A stretch of 61,297 nucleotides of DNA from an uncultured beta proteobacterium (GTDB lineage: Bacteria > Pseudomonadota > Gammaproteobacteria > Burkholderiales > Burkholderiaceae_E): contig CAIZNI010000052.1 of the NCBI GenBank assembly GCA_903934295.1, positions 1 to 61,297 of the forward strand, read 5' to 3'. Positions 35,889 through 45,039 of the stretch are shown here, one piece after another (position 1 is the stretch's first letter; each line of letters opens with the position of its first letter). Below the pieces are notes generated by a model. The model was not told the origin of the DNA. It worked only from the letters and a program-made list of their open reading frames with translations, and ran no database searches. The translations under genes were made by a program, and so were the position numbers.

Positions 35889-36683
35889 CTAATCCGCACG
35901 GCGCGCGAGCGCGTCGGCCACATCGACCCGACTGCTGACCTTGAACGCGTATTCGTAGGCATCGGCGTGGGCGCAATACAGCGCGTACTCGACCGGGGTG
36001 CCGTCGGCGGTGTAGGACACCCGTTGCAGCGCGATGATTGGGGTCGACGGCGGCATCCGGAGCAGCTTGCGCATCTCCGCCGTCGAGGCCTGCGCCCGGA
36101 TCGAGATGTCGGCGTGATCGACCGGGCGCTGCAGGTGGGTTTCCAGGATCTGGTACGAAGTGTGGCTGGCCGCCAGTTCGCGCGTGACGGTGCCGGCGCT
36201 GGGCGCCAGATAGACCCAGGCGACCGCGAACGGCTCGCCCTGCCGGCGATAGAGCCGCTTCCAGGTGACCAGGGCCTGACCGCCGGAGCGCAAGCGGGCA
36301 GCCACGTCGGCCTGCGGCACGCGGGTCGCGAACTCCAGCAGCTCGATCTCGGGATTCACACCCCGGGCGACGAGCTCGTCATAGAAACCGCGCACATCGA
36401 CCAGCGCATGCCGCACCGGCGGGGCCGTCACATAGGTGCCCTTGCCCTGTCGCCTGACCAGCAAGCCTTCGCTGACCAGCTGCATCACCGCCTGGCGCGC
36501 GGTGATGCGCGACACCCCATGCAGCGCCATCAGCGCGGGCTCGGTCGGAATCCGATCGCCCTGCAGGTAAGTGCCGGCGACGATGGCGTCGCGCAACTGC
36601 TGCGCCAGTTGCCGGTGCAGGGCAACCGGGCTGCCCCGATCCAGCACGGCCGCGGCCGTCCCCGGCGGGCGTGCCGTGCTCAT
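35889..36683 (-). CDS. GntR-family regulator with UTRA domain (HutC subfamily)
   Basis: A 264-residue DNA-binding regulator. Residues about 18-85 are the GntR winged helix (LHRQLAQQLRDAIVAG, PTEPALMALHGVSRITARQAV, GKGTYV). Residues 100-255 are a UTRA ligand-binding domain. Start ATG at 36683 was chosen because residues before it lack family similarity. It is between the HIBDH and DUF3604 genes on the same strand and most likely represses this operon. The palindrome cluster at 39101-39126 is its probable operator. Confidence 0.9.
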   Translation of the reverse strand: MSTARPPGTAAAVLDRGSPVALHRQLAQQLRDAIVAGTYLQGDRIPTEPALMALHGVSRITARQAVMQLVSEGLLVRRQGKGTYVTAPPVRHALVDVRGFYDELVARGVNPEIELLEFATRVPQADVAARLRSGGQALVTWKRLYRRQGEPFAVAWVYLAPSAGTVTRELAASHTSYQILETHLQRPVDHADISIRAQASTAEMRKLLRMPPSTPIIALQRVSYTADGTPVEYALYCAHADAYEYAFKVSSRVDVADALARRAD

Positions 36684-36720
36684 GCGCAGGCCCGCTGATC
36701 CTGCCGGCGCCGGTTCGCCG

Positions 36721-37635
36721 TCATTCGTCCAGCAGCTCCGGGTTGTTGACCAGCGCGAGGGCCCCGAAATCCCGCTCGCCATGGCCCGCCTGCGCCGCGG
36801 CCAGGTAGTACTCGAGCACCGTGCGCGCGGTGCGGCTCGGCGTGCCCAGCGCGTCGGCCATCGCGATCACCAGCTGGTAGTCCTTCAACGCGGCCGACAG
36901 CCGGAAGTAGGGGCTGAAGTCGCCCTTGAACGCCTTGGCGACGAAGACATTCTGCAGCGGCCAGCTGTTGGCGGCGGTCTGCGGCAAGGCCTCGCAGAAG
37001 ATGTCCAGATCGGCACCCGCCTGCTTGGCCATGGCATAGGCCTCGGAGATCAGCGCGCCGTACCCGCACGAGAGCAGGTTGTTGGCGAGCTTGATTGCCT
37101 GGCCGGCACCGATCGGCCCGCAGTAGTCGATCTTGCTGCCGATCATCGAGAGCAACCAGCGCAGCCGCTCGCAGGTGTCGCGATCGCCGGCGGCAAACAG
37201 CTGCAGGTCGCCCGCGGCGGCGGCCGTCGGCCCCTTGCCGACCGGGCAATCGACGAAATGGATGGCCCGCGCGCTCAGCGCAGCCGCGATCTCGCGCACC
37301 GCGTCGATGCCATCGGTCGACAGGCCGATCACGGTGGACCCGGGGGCGAGCCCGTCGACCAGACCGTCCGCCCCCAGCACCACCTGCCGGGAGATGGCCG
37401 GCGTGGGCAAAGAGGTGAGCACGATGTCGCAGACCTCGGCCAGTGCCCGAGGCGATGCCATGCGCGTCGCGCCGGCCGCGAGCAGGGGCGCCAGCGCGCG
37501 CTCGTCGGGATCGCAGACGGCGAGCTGCCCGTGTTTTTTCAGGAGGTTCATCGCCATCCCGCCGCCCATCAGACCCAGTCCGATGAAGCCGATTCGACGG
37601 CCCGACCGGGTCGCCGCTTGCTGGTCGTTGCTCAT
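36721..37635 (-). CDS. 3-hydroxyisobutyrate dehydrogenase-type NAD(P) oxidoreductase
   Basis: A 304-residue beta-hydroxyacid dehydrogenase. The Rossmann GLGLMG is at residues 19-24 and the catalytic lysine in GQAIKLANN is Lys182. The substrate-binding block reads DCPVGKGP rather than the usual DAPVSGG, so the substrate probably differs from 3-hydroxyisobutyrate. The ATG overlaps the aldehyde dehydrogenase stop by 4 bases, suggesting the two act in sequence on an alcohol/aldehyde pair. Confidence 0.9.
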   Translation of the reverse strand: MSNDQQAATRSGRRIGFIGLGLMGGGMAMNLLKKHGQLAVCDPDERALAPLLAAGATRMASPRALAEVCDIVLTSLPTPAISRQVVLGADGLVDGLAPGSTVIGLSTDGIDAVREIAAALSARAIHFVDCPVGKGPTAAAAGDLQLFAAGDRDTCERLRWLLSMIGSKIDYCGPIGAGQAIKLANNLLSCGYGALISEAYAMAKQAGADLDIFCEALPQTAANSWPLQNVFVAKAFKGDFSPYFRLSAALKDYQLVIAMADALGTPSRTARTVLEYYLAAAQAGHGERDFGALALVNNPELLDE

Positions 37636-39053
37636 TGGGGTTCATCCCGCCAGTGCACGGACTTCTGCAGCGTCAGTTCGTGCAGAAACTCCATGCCATA
37701 CCCGTGGCCCAGGCCACTCGCGTTGAAGGGCTCCGACGTCGCCCCGGGCGCCTTGCCCCGCATGGTGTTGATCTTCACCATGCCGGCGCGCAGCGAGTGA
37801 ACCGCCTTGAGCGCGCGCGGCGCCGAGGTGGTGCACACGATCGCCGCCAGGCCGAAGCGAGAATCATTGGCCATCGCGATCGCCTGCTCGAAATCATCGA
37901 AGGGCAGGCACGGCGCGATCGGACCGAAGGTCTCCTCGACCATCAGCGCCGCCGCCGGCGCGACATGGGTCAGCACGGTCGGCGGGTAGAAGAAGCCCTT
38001 TCCGTCCAGGCGCGCCCCGCCGGTGCAGAGCGTCGCCCCTTGCCCGACCGCCTCGTCGACCTGGCGCGACACCCGGTCGAGCTGCAGCCGATCGACCAGC
38101 GGACCCATCTGAATCCCGGCCTCCAGGCCGTTGCCGATCCGGATCGCGCGGGAAGCGGCGACCAGCGCATCGACGAACGCGTCGAAGATCGGGCGCGCCA
38201 CATAAAGACGCTCGGTCGATGTGCAGATCTGGCCGGCGTTGAAGAAGGTCGACTCCGCCGCGAGCCGGGCCGCGGCCTGGACATCGACGGTTTCATCGAC
38301 GATCAGCGCATCCTTGCCGCCCAGCTCCAGAATGGCTTTCTTGAGCGACTGTCCGCAGATCGCGCCCAGGCGTCGGCCGGTCTGCTCGCTGCCGACGAAC
38401 ACCAGCAGGTCGACCTGCGGATGCCGCACCAGCGGATCGCCCACCCCCTCGCCGTCGCCCAGCAGCACATTGACCACCCCGGGCGGCAAATGATCGAAGA
38501 CGCGTTCGGCGATGAAGCGCGAAGTCAGGGGCGTCTTTTCGGACGGCTTCCAGACGACGGTGTTGCCGACCAGCAGATTCGGCACGACGTTTTCCAGGCC
38601 GACGGCGATCGGAAAATTCCAGGGCATGACACAGGCGGCCACACCCCGCGCGACGCGGTGCTGGAAGTTGAGTTCGCGCGCCGGCGCCATCTGCTGGCCG
38701 CTGCGCACATGCACCACCAGTTCGGCGAAAGCGCGCGCGGTGTCGATGGCCGCGCCGATCTCGGCGGTGGCCTGCGCCAGGGGCTTGCCCATCTCGCGGG
38801 TGAGCAGGATCGCGGCGTTTTCCCGGATGGCGACCAGCTTGTCGACCGCCACCCGCACCGCATTGCGCCGCTCGACGGGGGAGCGGGCCGACCAGGCCGC
38901 AAAGGCGCCGCGGGCGGCCGCGACCGCCGCCTCGGCGTCGGCGGCGCAGCCGCGCGGGATGCTGTCGAGGGGCTCCTCGGTCGCCGGGTTCAGGATGACG
39001 ATCTCGCCACCGCCGCCGGGTACCGGGCGATTGCCGATCCAGTTGCTTTGCAC
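37632..39053 (-). CDS. NAD(P)-dependent aldehyde dehydrogenase (succinate-semialdehyde type)
   Basis: A 473-residue ALDH. Key residues are Asn146 in PWNFP, the general base Glu243 in LELGGKD and the nucleophile Cys277 in FNAGQICTSTERL. Overall it resembles the succinate-semialdehyde/GabD group. It is the first gene of the seven-gene minus-strand catabolic run; the promoter/operator region lies just upstream at 39054-39135. Substrate not known. Confidence 0.93.
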   Translation of the reverse strand: MQSNWIGNRPVPGGGGEIVILNPATEEPLDSIPRGCAADAEAAVAAARGAFAAWSARSPVERRNAVRVAVDKLVAIRENAAILLTREMGKPLAQATAEIGAAIDTARAFAELVVHVRSGQQMAPARELNFQHRVARGVAACVMPWNFPIAVGLENVVPNLLVGNTVVWKPSEKTPLTSRFIAERVFDHLPPGVVNVLLGDGEGVGDPLVRHPQVDLLVFVGSEQTGRRLGAICGQSLKKAILELGGKDALIVDETVDVQAAARLAAESTFFNAGQICTSTERLYVARPIFDAFVDALVAASRAIRIGNGLEAGIQMGPLVDRLQLDRVSRQVDEAVGQGATLCTGGARLDGKGFFYPPTVLTHVAPAAALMVEETFGPIAPCLPFDDFEQAIAMANDSRFGLAAIVCTTSAPRALKAVHSLRAGMVKINTMRGKAPGATSEPFNASGLGHGYGMEFLHELTLQKSVHWRDEPQ

Positions 39054-39100
39054 GGGCAGGCCTTTTCGATGAATGCAGTCTGCACGAAGTACAGAGCCAG

Positions 39101-39126
39101 TAGAACGTTATAGAACGTTACGTAAC
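39101..39126. promoter_or_regulatory. Palindrome cluster, probable GntR operator
   Basis: TAGAACGTTA occurs twice in tandem (39101-39110 and 39111-39120), each with an AACGTT palindrome. A perfect 10-base palindrome GTTACGTAAC (39117-39126) overlaps the end. This AT-rich patch lies 48 bases upstream of the aldehyde dehydrogenase start in the divergent intergenic region. It fits an operator for the GntR/UTRA regulator of the operon. The remaining intergenic bases to 39300 show no gene. Confidence 0.55.
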
Positions 39127-39300
39127 AATCGGGCCACCGTCAACACCTGGCCGGGTTTCGAGACGGCGGCGCAGGCGATGCGCTTTCCCGGCGCCGACGC
39201 CGGCGCTGGGTGAGCACACACTCGCCGGGCGCCGGGCGATACTGGCGGGGCTCACCGCGCCGGGCGAACCGGCGCCCTGCCCCTTCGACGAGGACCCACC

Positions 39301-40062
39301 ATGCCCGCGCTTCACCCCCTGTGCTGTGGCCGCCTGAGCTTCGATCGCAGCGTCTTCTTTCCCGACGCCTCGCCCGGCACCCTCACCACCGTGCCGGTGC
39401 CCGGCTTCCTGGTCATCCATCCCAAGGGCAAGCTGCTGTTCGACACCGGGGTGGCCTGCGAGGCGGCCGCCGACCCGGCCGGCGTGCTGGGCCGGCGCCT
39501 GGCGAGCACCTTCCGGCTGACGGGCGCATCCGACGAGACCGCACCGGGGCAACTCGCGCACCTGGGCCTCACGCCCGCCGACATCACCCATGTGGCGAAC
39601 TCGCACCTGCACTTCGACCACTGCGGCTGCAACCCGCTCTTCACGCGCTCGGCCTTCCTGATCCAGCGCGCCGAAATGCAGGCCGCCCAGGCGCCCGACA
39701 GCCGCTACGACCCGCGCCTGTGGCAGCACCCGCTCGACTACCGGCTGATCGACGGCGAACACGACGTGTTCGGTGACGGCACCGTGGTGCTCATGCCCAC
39801 GCCGGGCCACACCCCCGGCCATCAGTCGCTGGTGGTGCAGGTGTCGCGCGATTCCCGCTACGTGCTGAGCGCCGACGCCTGCTATTCGGGCGAGCACATG
39901 GCGCGCGAGCTGCTGCCCTCGGTGGTCTGGGACGGCGGACAGATGCTCGACTCGATGCGCCGCCTGCGCGCCCTGGGCGAGCAGTCCGGCACGAGGCTGC
40001 TCTACGGGCACGACCCGGTGCAGTGGGCGGCGCTGGGCGCCGCGCGCCAGTCGCTGAACTGA
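39301..40062 (+). CDS. Metallo-beta-lactamase fold hydrolase, lactonase-like
   Basis: A 253-residue protein with the dinuclear zinc motif HLHFDH (His102, His104, Asp106, His107), a further His170 in PTPGHTPGH, Asp192 in LSADACY and His237 in LYGHDP. The arrangement matches the N-acyl homoserine lactonase (AttM/AiiA-like) branch, which opens lactone rings. No LuxI/R genes are seen, so quorum quenching is only one possibility; hydrolysis of a catabolic lactone is another. An ene-reductase follows 19 bases downstream. Confidence 0.85.
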   Translation: MPALHPLCCGRLSFDRSVFFPDASPGTLTTVPVPGFLVIHPKGKLLFDTGVACEAAADPAGVLGRRLASTFRLTGASDETAPGQLAHLGLTPADITHVANSHLHFDHCGCNPLFTRSAFLIQRAEMQAAQAPDSRYDPRLWQHPLDYRLIDGEHDVFGDGTVVLMPTPGHTPGHQSLVVQVSRDSRYVLSADACYSGEHMARELLPSVVWDGGQMLDSMRRLRALGEQSGTRLLYGHDPVQWAALGAARQSLN

Positions 40063-40081
40063 ATCCACCCGGAGCGAACCG

Positions 40082-41242
40082 ATGGCCACGACCCGACTCT
40101 TCTCCCCGCTGCAACTGCGCGAGGTGGTGTTTCGCAACCGCATCATGGCCGCGCCGATGTGGCAGTACGCCGGGCGCGACTGGCGGCCCACCGACTGGCA
40201 CCTGATGAACCTGGGCCGGCTGGCCGACGGTGGCTCGGGCGTGGTGTTCCAGGAGGGGACCACCGTCGAGCGGCGCGCCTGCGGCACGGTCGGCGACCTG
40301 GGCATCTGGGACGACGCGGCGGTGCCGCACCTGCGCCGTCTGGTGGACATGATGCAGTCCTGCGGCGCGGTGCCGGGCATCCAGCTGATGCACGCCGGGC
40401 GCAAGGCCCGCCAGAAGCCGCCCGACGAGGGCCGGGGCGCGCTCGAGCGCAGCCCCGCGATCGCCGACTGGGATGCCTGGGACGTCATCGCCCCGAGCGC
40501 GATCGCGTTGGCCGGCGACGGCGCGGCCGCACCGCGCGAGATGACGCTCACCGACATCCAGGCGGTGATCGATGCCTTTGTGGCGGGCGCCCGGCGGGCC
40601 GCGCAGGCCGGCTACCAGGTGCTCGACCTGCACGCCGCGCATGGCTACCTGCTGCACACCTTCCTGTCGCCGCTGTCGAATCGACGCAGCGACGCCTACG
40701 GCGGCAGCCTGGCCAACCGGATGCGCCTGGTGCTGGAGATCGTCGAGGGCATCCGCGGCGTCTGGTCCGCCGCCCATCCACTGTTCGTGCGCCTGTCGTG
40801 CATCGACGGCACGGCGGGGGGCTGGGAGATGGCCGACAGCGTGACGCTGGTGCGCGAACTGCAGCGGCTGGGCGTCGATCTGATCGACTGCTCGGCCGGG
40901 GGCATCGCCGGCTCGCCGCTGCCGGCGGGCCAGAGCGCGCGCTACGGCTACCAGGTCGAGCTCGCCGCCACGATCCGGCGCGAAACCGGCGTACCGACCT
41001 CAGCCGTCGGCCTGATCGTGCACGCGGCCCATGCCGAGCGAATTCTTCAGGAGGGCGCCTGCGACCTGGTCGCGCTGGCCCGCGAACTCATCCACAACCC
41101 GAACTGGCCACTGGACGCCGCCCTGAAACTGGACGACGACACCGGTTACCGGGTGATGCGCACCCGCGGCAGCTTTTGGCTGGAGCGGCGCGCCGCCACG
41201 GTGCCCGGGCTGCGCCCCTCGACCGTGGGGGACGGGGCCTAG
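40082..41242 (+). CDS. NADH:flavin oxidoreductase (old yellow enzyme family)
   Basis: A 386-residue FMN TIM barrel of the YqjM/NamA type. Present are APMWQY near residue 24, the substrate-binding HAAHGYLLHTFLSPLSN with two histidines, RRSDAYGGSLANR and the C-terminal VALARELIHNPNWP. In YqjM-like enzymes a redox-tuning cysteine follows APM; here it is Trp27. Flavin redox properties may therefore differ. It would reduce activated C=C bonds and is probably co-transcribed with the lactonase-like gene. Confidence 0.9.
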   Translation: MATTRLFSPLQLREVVFRNRIMAAPMWQYAGRDWRPTDWHLMNLGRLADGGSGVVFQEGTTVERRACGTVGDLGIWDDAAVPHLRRLVDMMQSCGAVPGIQLMHAGRKARQKPPDEGRGALERSPAIADWDAWDVIAPSAIALAGDGAAAPREMTLTDIQAVIDAFVAGARRAAQAGYQVLDLHAAHGYLLHTFLSPLSNRRSDAYGGSLANRMRLVLEIVEGIRGVWSAAHPLFVRLSCIDGTAGGWEMADSVTLVRELQRLGVDLIDCSAGGIAGSPLPAGQSARYGYQVELAATIRRETGVPTSAVGLIVHAAHAERILQEGACDLVALARELIHNPNWPLDAALKLDDDTGYRVMRTRGSFWLERRAATVPGLRPSTVGDGA

Positions 41243-41353
41243 CCGCGACCGCGGGGCTTTGTCGGAGCCGCGAGGCGTCGGGCGATCACTCGCGACGCCT
41301 AGCGGCCGCGCAGGGCGTGGCCAGTCTTCGCCGGCGACGCCCTCCCGGTCGGC

Positions 41354-42355
41354 TTACTTGCCGCCGCGCGCCTTGAACTCGGCCTTGCCCTTCTGGATGG
41401 CGGCCCAGAGTTCGGCGGCCTGGCCACCGGTCTCCTTGACCATCTGCTCCTGGTTGGGCAGCACCAGCTTGATGAACTCGGCGCGCTGGGCGGTGGTCAG
41501 CTCATGCACCACGCCGCCCTTGGCCTTGAACTCGTCCATCTTGGGCTTGATGCTGGCATCGACCTCGCGACGCATGCGCGGGGCATCCGGCACCGCGCTC
41601 TGCACGGCGGTCTTCTGCTCGGGGGTCAGGCTGTCCCAGATCTTCTTGTTGATGATGAACGCCGACGGATGGTGCAGGTGCCGCGTGGTCACGTAGTGCG
41701 GCGCGCTCTGCGCGGCCGGCGTGGTCACGTAATACGGGAAGGGCAGGTCGGCGGATTCGACCAGGCCGCTCTGGAGCGCCGGGAAGAGCTCCGACAGCGG
41801 CATCTGCACGCCGTTCACGCCCATCGACTGCCAGAAGATCTTCGAGGACAGCGCCGGGCCCACGCGCGTCTTCATGCCCTTGAAATCGGCCGGGGTCAGG
41901 CAGGGCTTCTTGCAGACCACGTCGTTCCAGCCCACCTCGCTCACGCCGAGCAGGATCACGCCCTTGGCCTCGTAGATCTTCTTGAGCACCGGCAAGGCGT
42001 AGTTGTCGGTGACGTAGTCGCGCTCGGCGTCACCGGACCAGAGGTAGGGCGTGGTCATGATGCCCGCCTCGGGAACGGCGGGCGCGAAGCCAGCCATCGA
42101 GATGCCGGCGACCTCGATGCGGCCGCGCAGGATCTGCTGGGCGATCTCCTGTTCGCTGCCGATGAACAGGCGCTCGGCCTTGATCGCGCCCTTGGTGTTG
42201 GTGCCGATCTTGGCGACGACTTCCTCGACGAATCCAAGGAGGGGGGAACCGGGTTGCGCCGCCGACGCGACCTTCCAGGCCTGCTGGGCTTGCGCGGGCG
42301 ATTGCGCGAGCGCGAACAGCGCGCCCACCGCGATGACGAGAGAAGCGAGTTTCAT
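41354..42355 (-). CDS. TRAP transporter solute receptor, DctP type
   Basis: A 333-residue periplasmic binding protein with a signal peptide (cleavage after AQA, near residue 23). DctP-family signals include GTNTKGAIKAERLFIGSEQEIAQQ, the carboxylate-binding arginine region MKTRVGPALSSKIF and LFPALQSGLVESAD. The DctQ and DctM membrane subunits are not in the window. It is downstream of a HisD-like dehydrogenase with a gap of 108 bases. Pairing of a TRAP receptor with an HpsN-like enzyme recalls sulfonate (DHPS) uptake systems, but that is inference. Confidence 0.88.
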   Translation of the reverse strand: MKLASLVIAVGALFALAQSPAQAQQAWKVASAAQPGSPLLGFVEEVVAKIGTNTKGAIKAERLFIGSEQEIAQQILRGRIEVAGISMAGFAPAVPEAGIMTTPYLWSGDAERDYVTDNYALPVLKKIYEAKGVILLGVSEVGWNDVVCKKPCLTPADFKGMKTRVGPALSSKIFWQSMGVNGVQMPLSELFPALQSGLVESADLPFPYYVTTPAAQSAPHYVTTRHLHHPSAFIINKKIWDSLTPEQKTAVQSAVPDAPRMRREVDASIKPKMDEFKAKGGVVHELTTAQRAEFIKLVLPNQEQMVKETGGQAAELWAAIQKGKAEFKARGGK

Positions 42356-42463
42356 GAAGAGTCTCCGGTTGATGGTTGTCCGCGGGCCCTGGTACCGGGC
42401 GCCTGCGGTCGTGACGATACACACATTCGAAAGACGTTTGAACCGAAGGGAAAGCCAAACGCC

Positions 42464-43792
42464 TCAGGGCAGCGGTTGCGGCTGCACCGGCTCGTACCAG
42501 GGCAGCTCGGGGCGCTGGCCGTAGCGGCGAACCCGCAGATTGGCCTGCTCGCCGTGCCCGGCGAAGTTTTCCATGTGGCAAAGCCGCGAACAGACCTCGC
42601 CGATCTGCGCCGAGGCGGCATCGGTGGTCACGCGCTGGAAAGTGCAGGTCTTCAGGAACTTGCCGACCCACAGCCCGCCGGTGTAGCGGGCGTTGCGCCG
42701 GGTGGGCAGCGTGTGGTTGGTGCCGATCACCTTGTCGCCGAAGCTGACGTTGGTGCGCGGCCCCAGGAACAGCGCGCCGTAGTTCGTCAGGTGCGCGAGG
42801 AACCAGTCGGGGTCGCGGGTCAGGACCTGCACATGCTCGAAGGCGAGTTCGTCGGCCTTGGCGAGCAGCTCGTCGCGGGTGTCGCAGACGATGACCTCGC
42901 CGTGCTGCGCCCAGGCGACGCGGGCGATGCCGGCGGTGGGCAGGATGCCGAGCTGGCGCTCGACCTCGTCGATCGTCGCCTGTGCCAGGGCCGCACTGTC
43001 GGTGAGCAGGATCGCGGGCGACGTGGGCCCGTGCTCGGCCTGGCCGAGCAGGTCGATCGCACACATCTGCGCGTCGGCCGAATCGTCGGCGATGACCAGT
43101 GTCTCGGTCGGGCCGGCGAAGAGGTCGATGCCCACCCGGCCGAACAGCTGGCGCTTGGCCTCGGCCACGAACATGTTGCCCGGTCCCACCAGCATGTCGA
43201 CCGGCGCCACCGAGGCGGTGCCGATCGCCATCGCCGCCACCGCCTGCACGCCCCCGAGGGCCAGGATCTCGTCGGCGCCGGCGAAATGCATCGCGGCGAC
43301 GATCGCCGGGTGCGGCTCGCCCTGAAAGGGCGGCGCGGTCGACACGATGCGGCGCACTCCGGCGACCTTGGCGGTCAGCACGCTCATGTGCGCCGAGGCG
43401 ATCATCGGGTACTTGCCCCCGGGCACATAGCAGCCGACCGCGGCCACCGGGATGTGGCGATGGCCGAGCACGACGCCAGGCAGGGTCTCGACCTCGACAT
43501 CGTGCATCGAGGCGCGCTGGATCTGCGCGAACTGGCGGATCTGGCGCTGGGCGAAGTGGATGTCCTCGATCTCGCGCGGCGACAGGCGAGCGATCGCGCG
43601 CTCGATCTGGGCGGCGGTGAGCCGGAACTGCGCCGGATCCCAGTCGTCGAAGCGGCGCGAGAACTCGCGAACCGCCTCGTCGCCGCGCTGTTCGATGGCG
43701 GCGATGATCGATTCGACGGTCGCGCGGACCTTCGCATCGGCTTCGGAGGCGGACGCGGCGTCCTGCCCGCGCTTGAGGTATCGGATGGTCAT
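42464..43792 (-). CDS. HisD-like dehydrogenase (HpsN-type candidate)
   Basis: A 442-residue member of the histidinol dehydrogenase family. Zinc ligands and catalytic residues are conserved: Gln251 and His254 (GQAEHGPTS), Glu319-His320 ([11 protein letters not shown]), Asp353 ([14 protein letters not shown]) and His413 ([10 protein letters not shown]). It sits with a thiolase and a TRAP receptor, not with his genes. HisD paralogues in such settings include sulfopropanediol 3-dehydrogenase (HpsN), which oxidises 2,3-dihydroxypropane-1-sulfonate. The exact alcohol substrate cannot be read from the sequence. It starts 10 bases after the thiolase stop. Confidence 0.88.
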   Translation of the reverse strand: MTIRYLKRGQDAASASEADAKVRATVESIIAAIEQRGDEAVREFSRRFDDWDPAQFRLTAAQIERAIARLSPREIEDIHFAQRQIRQFAQIQRASMHDVEVETLPGVVLGHRHIPVAAVGCYVPGGKYPMIASAHMSVLTAKVAGVRRIVSTAPPFQGEPHPAIVAAMHFAGADEILALGGVQAVAAMAIGTASVAPVDMLVGPGNMFVAEAKRQLFGRVGIDLFAGPTETLVIADDSADAQMCAIDLLGQAEHGPTSPAILLTDSAALAQATIDEVERQLGILPTAGIARVAWAQHGEVIVCDTRDELLAKADELAFEHVQVLTRDPDWFLAHLTNYGALFLGPRTNVSFGDKVIGTNHTLPTRRNARYTGGLWVGKFLKTCTFQRVTTDAASAQIGEVCSRLCHMENFAGHGEQANLRVRRYGQRPELPWYEPVQPQPLP

Positions 43793-43802
43793 GACGGCTG
43801 CC

Positions 43803-45002
43803 TCAGGCGCGCTCGAACACCGCGGCGATGCCCTGCCCGCCGCCCACGCACATGGTCTCCAGGCCGTAGCGCACCTGGCGACGCTGCATCTCGTGCAGCA
43901 GCGTGGTCATGATGCGCGCGCCGGTCGCGCCCACCGGGTGGCCCAGCGAGATGCCCGAACCGTTGACGTTCAGGCGCTCGGGGTCGTTCCAGTCCCAGCC
44001 CTTGAGCACCGACAGCGCCTGGCAGGCGAAGGCCTCGTTGAGTTCGACCAGCCCCATGTCGTCGAACGACAGGCCGGTCTTGCCGAACAGCTTGCGCACC
44101 GCCGGCACCGGGCCGATGCCCATGATGCCGGGCTCGCAGCCGGCCGCCGCCCAGCCGCCGACGAAGGCGATCGGCGTCAGGCCCAGCGCTTCGAGCCGGT
44201 CCTCGGCCACCACCAGGCACGCGGCGGCGGCATCGTTTTGCTGACTGGCATTGCCCGCCGTGACGGTGCCGCCCTTCATGACCGGGCGCAGCGCGGCCAG
44301 CGACGCGAGCGTGGTGTCGGCGCGGATGCCCTCGTCGCTGGCGAACAGGACCGGATCGCCCTTGCGCTGCGGCACCGCCACCGGCACCACCTCACCGGCG
44401 AAGCGGCCGGCGGCCCAGGCCGCGGCCGCGCGCTGGTGGCTGCGCAGCGAGAACGCGTCGGCCTCTTCACGGCTGATGGCGTAGTCGCGCGCCAGATTCT
44501 CGGCGGTCTCGATCATGCCGGAGATGCGGCCGAACCGGGACTCGGGCTGCGAGCGCTCGCGGCCGCGGTCGAGCCGGTCATGCAGCGTGACCGAGCCGGC
44601 CCGCGAACCCCAGCGCATGCTGGTGGTGTAGTACTCGATGTTGCTCATGCTCTCGACGCCGCCGGCCATCACCACATCGGCTGCGCCGCTCTGGATCATC
44701 ATCGCCGCGGTGACCACCGCCTGCAGGCCGCCGCCGCAGCGGCGATCGAGCTGCATGCCGGGGACCTCGACCGGCAGCCCCGCCTGCAGGGCCACCCAGC
44801 GGCCCACACAGGGCGTCTCGCCATTGGCGTACGACTGGGCGAAGACCACGTCCTCGATCAGCGCCGGATCGATGCCGGTGCGCGCCAGCACCGCGCGGGC
44901 CACGGTAGCGCCCAGTTCCTCGACCGGCACGCCGCGCAGGCCGCCACCGAAAGCCCCGATGCCGGTGCGCAAAGGCGCGACGATGGCTGCTCTTCTGATC
45001 AT
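43803..45002 (-). CDS. Acetyl-CoA C-acyltransferase (thiolase)
   Basis: A 399-residue thiolase with an intact catalytic set: nucleophile Cys in [12 protein letters not shown], the NEAF motif, His in [15 protein letters not shown] and the second Cys in [10 protein letters not shown]. It would cleave 3-ketoacyl-CoA or make acetoacetyl-CoA. It is closely spaced with the HisD-like gene downstream and 37 bases after the anti-sigma gene upstream. An acetoacetyl-CoA synthetase at 50187-52253 could supply its substrate. Confidence 0.94.
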   Translation of the reverse strand: MIRRAAIVAPLRTGIGAFGGGLRGVPVEELGATVARAVLARTGIDPALIEDVVFAQSYANGETPCVGRWVALQAGLPVEVPGMQLDRRCGGGLQAVVTAAMMIQSGAADVVMAGGVESMSNIEYYTTSMRWGSRAGSVTLHDRLDRGRERSQPESRFGRISGMIETAENLARDYAISREEADAFSLRSHQRAAAAWAAGRFAGEVVPVAVPQRKGDPVLFASDEGIRADTTLASLAALRPVMKGGTVTAGNASQQNDAAAACLVVAEDRLEALGLTPIAFVGGWAAAGCEPGIMGIGPVPAVRKLFGKTGLSFDDMGLVELNEAFACQALSVLKGWDWNDPERLNVNGSGISLGHPVGATGARIMTTLLHEMQRRQVRYGLETMCVGGGQGIAAVFERA

Positions 45003-45039
45003 GTTCTGTCTCCTGGAAAGGGGGGACCGTGCGGACCGG

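Noticed and set aside
41504-43912. An 802-codon plus-strand frame opposite the TRAP and HisD-like genes
   Set aside because: Low-complexity shadow frame with no motif; the minus strand genes are unambiguous.
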